The notes under the pieces: model-generated
The model's database searches: none
What the model was told of the DNA's origin: nothing
What the model saw: the letters and a program-made list of their open reading frames with translations, nothing else
Assembly: GCF_900176285.1 (NCBI RefSeq)
Contig: NZ_FWXF01000004.1
Span: forward strand, 1-64,000
Reading direction: 5' to 3'
Length of the DNA stretch: 64,000 nt
From: Desulfacinum hydrothermale DSM 13146
Lineage (GTDB): Bacteria > Desulfobacterota > Syntrophobacteria > Syntrophobacterales > DSM-9756
Made by a program: the position numbers and the translations under genes
Shown here: piece by piece, positions 59,660-64,000 of the stretch
Position numbering within the stretch: the stretch's first letter is position 1
Layout of the letters: the number at the start of each line of letters is the position of its first letter

Positions 59660-60841
59660 ATGGTCGGTAGAGGTCGGAATCGATGTGTGGGACGGGCAAG
59701 TCGGGTCCTGCTTTGGGTCTGCGCCTTGGTCTTGCTGACCCCGGTGGGGGTCCTGGCGGGGGGCAAGCCTTACAAGATCGGAGCGGTCTTTTCCGTTACG
59801 GGCGGGGCCTCCTTTCTGGGGGAGCCGGAAAAGAAGACGGCCGAGATGATCGTGGAGCAGGTCAATGCCCGGGGTGGGATCAACGGGCATCCGGTGCAAC
59901 TGGTTCTCTATGACGACGAGACGGACGCCACCAAGTGCAACCTGGCGGTGAAAAAGCTCATCAAGAGGGACAAGGTGCCCGTGATCATCGGACCCAGCAC
60001 CAGCGGGAACAGTCTGGCGGTGGTCAGTGTGGCGGAAGCCTACAAGGTTCCTCTCATTTCCTGTGCGGCCAGCTACAAGATCGTGGAACCCGTGGCAAGC
60101 CGTCATTGGGTCTTCAAGGTGGCCGGATCCGACAAGCATGTGGTGGGCAAGATGTACGATTACATGCAAGCCAAGGGCATTACCAAGATCGGCATCATGA
60201 CGGTGTCCACGGGATTCGGGGCCAGCGGCCGTGAGGAACTCTTGCGATTGGCCAAGGATTATGGCATCACCATCGTGGCCGATGAACGCTACGGGCCCAA
60301 GGATACGGATCTCACGGCCCAGCTCACCAAGATCCGGCAGTCGGGAGCCCAGGCGGTGGTCAACTGGTCCGTGGGGCCCACGGCGGTGCTGGCCGTCAAG
60401 GGCTGGCGGGATCTCAAGATGGAGGGGATAGCGCTGTTCCAGAGCCACGGCTTCGGGAGCAAGAAGTATCTGGAGCTGTGCGGTGATGCGGCCGAAGGCG
60501 TGCTGTTGCCTCTGGCCCGGGTCAATGTGGGGCCGCTGTTGCCCGAGGATCATCCCCAGAAGAAGGTGATCATGGAATACATCCGGGCTTATGAGGCCAA
60601 GTACCAGGAGCCCATCTCGTCCTTTGGGGGCCACGCCTGGGATTCCATGCACCTGGCTCTGGCCGCTCTCCAGGCGGTGGGACCCGACCGGGCCAAGATC
60701 CGGGATTTTCTTGAAAATACTCGGAACTTCGTGGGCCAACACGGCATCTTCAACTTCTCGCCCCAAGACCACAACGGGCTGAGCAAAGACGATCTGGAGA
60801 TGGTCGTGGTGAAAAACGGAGACTGGGCCCTGGCCGAGTAG
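59660..60841 (+). CDS. Periplasmic substrate-binding protein of a Liv-type ABC transporter
   Basis: A 393-residue type I periplasmic binding protein (LivJ/LivK family). The signal peptide ends near VLAGG. The mature start YKIGAVFSVTGGASFLGEPE and VNARGGINGHPVQLVLYDDE are family typical, followed by VIIGPSTSGNSLAV and FGGHAWDSMHLALAAL. GGAAGGAGG precedes ATG 59660. The family binds branched-chain or aromatic amino acids, amides or aromatic acids. The Tyr leader upstream points to an aromatic amino acid, but the pocket cannot be judged from the sequence alone. Confidence 0.93.
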   Translation: MVGRGRNRCVGRASRVLLWVCALVLLTPVGVLAGGKPYKIGAVFSVTGGASFLGEPEKKTAEMIVEQVNARGGINGHPVQLVLYDDETDATKCNLAVKKLIKRDKVPVIIGPSTSGNSLAVVSVAEAYKVPLISCAASYKIVEPVASRHWVFKVAGSDKHVVGKMYDYMQAKGITKIGIMTVSTGFGASGREELLRLAKDYGITIVADERYGPKDTDLTAQLTKIRQSGAQAVVNWSVGPTAVLAVKGWRDLKMEGIALFQSHGFGSKKYLELCGDAAEGVLLPLARVNVGPLLPEDHPQKKVIMEYIRAYEAKYQEPISSFGGHAWDSMHLALAALQAVGPDRAKIRDFLENTRNFVGQHGIFNFSPQDHNGLSKDDLEMVVVKNGDWALAE

Positions 60842-60999
60842 GGTTGTGCCGTTTTGGGAGCCAGCCTAGGCCGCCCGTGGGGGGGCATGGGAACAGGTGG
60901 CGGCGCGCCATGGCGATCGTTTGGAAAGCGGGGTGGATCATGCCGAGCGTGTGATCCGCCCCGTTGGTGTCAATCGAGACCAGCAAGGACCGATGCCAG

Positions 61000-61902
61000 A
61001 TGGACAGTATAGGATTCGGGGCGGCATGGCTTCAGTATGCGCTGGGGGGGATCACGGTGGGAGCCATCTACGCCCTGGTGGCCATCGGCTACAACATCAT
61101 CTACAACGTGACAGAGATCATCAATTTCGCCCAGGGTGAATTCGTCATGCTGGGCGGTCTTTTTGCCGTCTTCTTCCATGAAACCTGCGGGTTTCCCATG
61201 CTGCCGGCCTTCCTGGCGGCGGTGGCGGCGGTGGCCCTGACCGGGCTCATCCTGGAGCGTTACGTGATCCGAAAGGCGCGACACGCCACCGTCCTTTCCA
61301 TGATCATCATCACCATCGCCTTTTCCATCCTGCTCAAGGGCGGGGCCATGTTGGTCTGGGGGCGGGATCCCTACCGGCTGCCGGCCTTTTCGGGCTCAGG
61401 CTCCATCCTGTGGAACGGCGTGGCCATCCAGCCCCAGGCCCTGTGGGTGCTGGCGGTGAGCGGAACCATCGTGGCCTGCCTCACCATCTTCTTTCAGCGA
61501 AGCGTCTATGGGAAAGCCATGCTGGCGTGCGCCGACAACCCCGCCGCCGCGCGCCTGGTGGGGATTCCTGTGCGGACCATGATCTTCCTGTCCTTCATGC
61601 TCAGTGCCGCCATCGGGGCGGCGGCGGGCGTGGCCATCACCCCCATCACCCTCATGGAATACGACCGCGGGGCGCTGCTGGGCCTCAAAGGCTTCGGGGC
61701 GGCCGTTCTGGGGGGGTTGGGCCAGTTTTTTGGAGCCCTGGTGGCGGGGCTCCTGCTCGGACTGGCGGAATCCTTCTGCGCGGGCTATGTGTCGTCCGGA
61801 TACAAGGACGCGGTGGCCTTGGTGCTCTTGCTGTTGGCGCTCTTTTTCAAACCGGAAGGCCTGTTCGGCAGCAAGGAAGCCGCCGGACTGAAAAGGTTCT
61901 AG
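61000..61902 (+). CDS. livH: Liv-type ABC permease LivH
   Basis: A 300-residue inner-membrane permease with about eight hydrophobic helices. Start YALGGITVGAIYALVAIGYN and NVTEIINFAQGEFVMLG are the LivH signature; the cytoplasmic coupling segment is SVYGKAMLACADNPAAARLV. ATG 61000 is chosen because it starts the conserved part. It follows the binding protein by 158 bases, with no terminator in between. Confidence 0.94.
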   Translation: MDSIGFGAAWLQYALGGITVGAIYALVAIGYNIIYNVTEIINFAQGEFVMLGGLFAVFFHETCGFPMLPAFLAAVAAVALTGLILERYVIRKARHATVLSMIIITIAFSILLKGGAMLVWGRDPYRLPAFSGSGSILWNGVAIQPQALWVLAVSGTIVACLTIFFQRSVYGKAMLACADNPAAARLVGIPVRTMIFLSFMLSAAIGAAAGVAITPITLMEYDRGALLGLKGFGAAVLGGLGQFFGALVAGLLLGLAESFCAGYVSSGYKDAVALVLLLLALFFKPEGLFGSKEAAGLKRF

Positions 61903-61904
61903 TC

Positions 61905-62879
61905 ATGTCTCCGCGCAAATTGGTTCCCATCGGTGTCTTTGCTGCCTTCATGGCGGCGTTTCCGTGGATCGTGGCGCCCTTTGAATCGGTCTCCCACTAC
62001 ACGGATGTGATGGTCTTTGCGGGCATCTTTTGCCTGGTGACCATCGGGTTGAGCCTGCTCATGGGCTTTGCCGGCCAGATTTCGCTGGCCCAGGCGGCCT
62101 TTTTCGGCATCGGCGCCTACGTGTCGGCCATCCTGACGGGCCGGTTCGGCTGGAATCCCTGGGCCGCCATGCCCGCGGGGGCCGTGGTGTGCGCCGCCGT
62201 GGCCTGGATCGTGGGAGTTCCCGCCCTGAGGCTCAAGGGGCACTACCTGGCCATGGCCACCCTGGGTTTCGGCGTGATCGTTCACATCATCTTGAATGAG
62301 GAGGTGGAGTGGACGGGGGGGCCTTCCGGCATGGTGGACATCCCGGGCCTATCCATCGCCGGCACGCCGTTGCTCAGTGAGACGGCCTGGTACTATCTGG
62401 TGTGGACGTTTGTGGCCGCCGCGCTCCTCTTTTCCTATCACGTACTCCATTCCCGGGTGGGGCGGGCCCTTCGGGCCATTCATGAAGAGGAAAAGGCGGC
62501 CGAAGCCATGGGCGTTCCCGTGGCGTCTTACAAGGTCCAGGTGTTTGTCTACAGCGCCGTGCTGGCTTCCCTGGCGGGGAGCCTCTACACCCACTATGTG
62601 ACCTTCCTGACGCCCAGCTCCTTCGACCTCATGTGGTCCATCCGCTTTGTCCTCATGGTGGTGGTGGGCGGCATGCAAAGCCTGTGGGGCGCTCTTTTGG
62701 GAACGGTCTTCCTCACCTTCGTGGGCAATGAATGGCTGCAGGTTTTTGCGGACTTTGAGGTTCTGGTCTATGGGGCCATCCTGTTACTGGTGGTCCTTTG
62801 GGTGCCCCAAGGCCTGGTGGTGTGGATGCAGGAGAGGTTGCGCCTGAGGCGGGCGGCGGACCTGTCCCGGTCGGAATAG
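61905..62879 (+). CDS. livM: Liv-type ABC permease LivM
   Basis: A 324-residue permease. Visible blocks are GLSLLMGFAGQISLAQAAFF, GIGAYVSAIL and the coupling segment GRALRAIHEEEKAAEAMGV. It begins 2 bases after the livH stop codon. Together with LivH it forms the membrane channel of the importer. Confidence 0.94.
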   Translation: MSPRKLVPIGVFAAFMAAFPWIVAPFESVSHYTDVMVFAGIFCLVTIGLSLLMGFAGQISLAQAAFFGIGAYVSAILTGRFGWNPWAAMPAGAVVCAAVAWIVGVPALRLKGHYLAMATLGFGVIVHIILNEEVEWTGGPSGMVDIPGLSIAGTPLLSETAWYYLVWTFVAAALLFSYHVLHSRVGRALRAIHEEEKAAEAMGVPVASYKVQVFVYSAVLASLAGSLYTHYVTFLTPSSFDLMWSIRFVLMVVVGGMQSLWGALLGTVFLTFVGNEWLQVFADFEVLVYGAILLLVVLWVPQGLVVWMQERLRLRRAADLSRSE

Positions 62880-62885
62880 GTGTTC

Positions 62886-63713
62886 ATGGTGTCTTTCGAT
62901 GCACGGTCTAAAGATCCCATTTTGACGCTGCAGGACGTGCACATGCGCTTCGGCGGCGTGACGGCCCTCAAGGGAATCCACTACCAGGTGCCCCGGGGGA
63001 TCGTGCAATCCATCATCGGGCCCAACGGAGCCGGAAAGACCACGCTGCTCAATTGCATCAGCGGCGTGCTGCACCCCAGCGAGGGAGTCATCTCCTTTTT
63101 GGGTCGCTCGGTGGAAAGCGAGCCTCCCCACCGGATCGCCGCCCTGGGAATGTCCCGGACGTTTCAGCACGTGGCGCTCTTTCCCCGGATGAGTGTGCTG
63201 GAAAACGTCATGGTGGGCCGCCACGTGCGCACGCGGTCGGGTTTCTGGGCCGTGGGGCTACGAACACCCACCATGCGCCGGGAGGAGGCGGCCATTGGCC
63301 GGGAGGCCAAGGCGTGGCTCGATTTTGTGGGGCTGGCCGATGCGGCCCATCTGGAGGCGGGGGCCCTGCCGTTGGGCAAGCAGAAGATCCTGGAGATCGC
63401 CCGGGCCCTGGCCACCGATCCGGCTCTCCTGCTGCTGGATGAGCCTGCCGGAGGCCTGAATGCGCGGGAGACGGAGGAGCTGGGGGAGCTGATCCAGCGG
63501 ATCCAGGCCCGGGGAATCACCGTGATCCTGGTGGAGCACGACATGAATCTGGTTATGAGCGTTTCGGAGCGCATCCTGGTCCTCTACTACGGGCAGCCCC
63601 TGGCCAGCGGTGCACCGGACGAAATCAAGGAAGATCCCCAAGTGATCCAGGCCTACCTGGGCGATGAATGGGCCCCGGAGGAAGGAAAGCCCATCATGAA
63701 CGGCCGATTCTAA
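62886..63713 (+). CDS. livG: Liv-type ABC ATPase LivG
   Basis: A 275-residue ATPase. Walker A GPNGAGKTT, Q-loop FQHVALFPRMSV and Walker B LLLLDEPAGGLN are clear; the signature motif is atypical (LPLGKQKILEIARAL), as in LivG proteins. ATG 62886 or GTG 62880 is the start, immediately after livM. It energises uptake together with LivF. Confidence 0.93.
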   Translation: MVSFDARSKDPILTLQDVHMRFGGVTALKGIHYQVPRGIVQSIIGPNGAGKTTLLNCISGVLHPSEGVISFLGRSVESEPPHRIAALGMSRTFQHVALFPRMSVLENVMVGRHVRTRSGFWAVGLRTPTMRREEAAIGREAKAWLDFVGLADAAHLEAGALPLGKQKILEIARALATDPALLLLDEPAGGLNARETEELGELIQRIQARGITVILVEHDMNLVMSVSERILVLYYGQPLASGAPDEIKEDPQVIQAYLGDEWAPEEGKPIMNGRF

Positions 63714-63727
63714 CGGGAAGGAGCGGC

Positions 63728-64000
63728 GTGCTCACGGTCCGAAGCCTACACACCTACTACGGCAATATCCATGCGCTGAAGGGCGTGTCGCTGCATGTGC
63801 GCTCCGGGGAGATCGTGGCGCTCATCGGAGCCAACGGGGCCGGCAAGACCACCCTGGTCCACTCCATCGCCGGCCTGCTCAAGCCGCAAAAGGGAACCAT
63901 CCTCTACAAGGAGGAAGATATCACCGCCCTGGCGCCGGAAGCCGTGGTGCAAAGAGGGATCGCGCTGGTGCCGGAAGGGCGCCAGATCTTCGCCACCCTC
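63728..64000 (+). CDS. livF: Liv-type ABC ATPase LivF, 3' truncated by the window edge
   Basis: The first 91 codons are visible, starting at GTG 63728 with AAGGAG upstream. They show LTVRSLHTYYGNIHALKGVS and Walker A GANGAGKTT, and the frame runs to the window end at LVPEGRQIFATL. It is the second ATPase of the importer. The C-terminus is outside the window. Confidence 0.93.
   Translation, partial: MLTVRSLHTYYGNIHALKGVSLHVRSGEIVALIGANGAGKTTLVHSIAGLLKPQKGTILYKEEDITALAPEAVVQRGIALVPEGRQIFATL

Overview
The window reads as chromosome of an anaerobic, GC-rich member of the Desulfobacterota, most likely a sulfate-reducing or syntrophic relative of the Syntrophobacteria. The reasons are a Flx-Hdr type electron-bifurcation cluster, a selenocysteine-containing Hdr subunit, desulfoferrodoxin, rubredoxin, rubrerythrin-like proteins, multiheme c-type cytochromes and many small ferredoxin or zinc-ribbon proteins. 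The taxon is inferred from gene content only. No rRNA, tRNA, CRISPR array, prophage or intact insertion sequence was recognised.

Layout. 1-7.9 kb: one operon, hdrA (5' end outside the window) - flxD - two Fe-S proteins - flxA - a fused HdrC/HdrB protein. The last gene contains an in-frame UGA followed by a good bacterial SECIS hairpin, so it is read as one 403-residue selenoprotein. 8-12.1 kb: an unrecognised 412-residue protein, a YjbQ-family protein and an ADP-forming acyl-CoA synthetase. 12.8-30.8 kb: a dense oxygen- and redox-stress region with thiol peroxidase, desulfoferrodoxin, ferritin, several ferritin-like proteins, a ZIP transporter, an octaheme HAO-family cytochrome, two exported thioredoxin-fold proteins, a DsrE-like protein, flavodoxin, a YyaL/DUF255 protein, a triheme cytochrome, a SagB-type oxidoreductase, CopZ/CopA, rubredoxin, ferredoxin and a HEAT-repeat protein.

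31.2-41.9 kb: a chemosensory operon with the gene set of the Pseudomonas Wsp system (two CheW, CheR-TPR, MCP, CheA-REC, CheB, REC-GGDEF) plus an extra response regulator. It probably controls cyclic di-GMP rather than flagellar rotation directly. 42-52.6 kb: a small reverse-strand unknown, a radical SAM activase-like protein, a TauE permease with a small membrane partner and a universal stress protein, a flavodiiron protein, a TPR membrane protein, a ferredoxin-nitroreductase, a CinA-like protein, an orphan ABC ATPase and IlvE. 52.9-59.3 kb: SerA, an iron-sulfur flavoprotein, PyrD-PyrK-PgeF and a SlyD-like protein.

59.4-64 kb: a branched-chain-type amino-acid ABC transporter operon (SBP-LivH-LivM-LivG-LivF, the last cut by the window edge). 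A 23-codon leader peptide rich in tyrosine precedes it, followed by mutually exclusive RNA hairpins and two intrinsic terminators. This is a textbook-like ribosome-mediated attenuator and suggests an aromatic amino acid, probably tyrosine, as the regulatory signal and perhaps the substrate.

A family of roughly 160-230 bp MITE-like elements, with inverted termini related to GGAGCCTGTCCGAGAACG and an internal GC-rich palindrome, occupies many gaps in both orientations, often starting at or next to the stop codon of the preceding gene.
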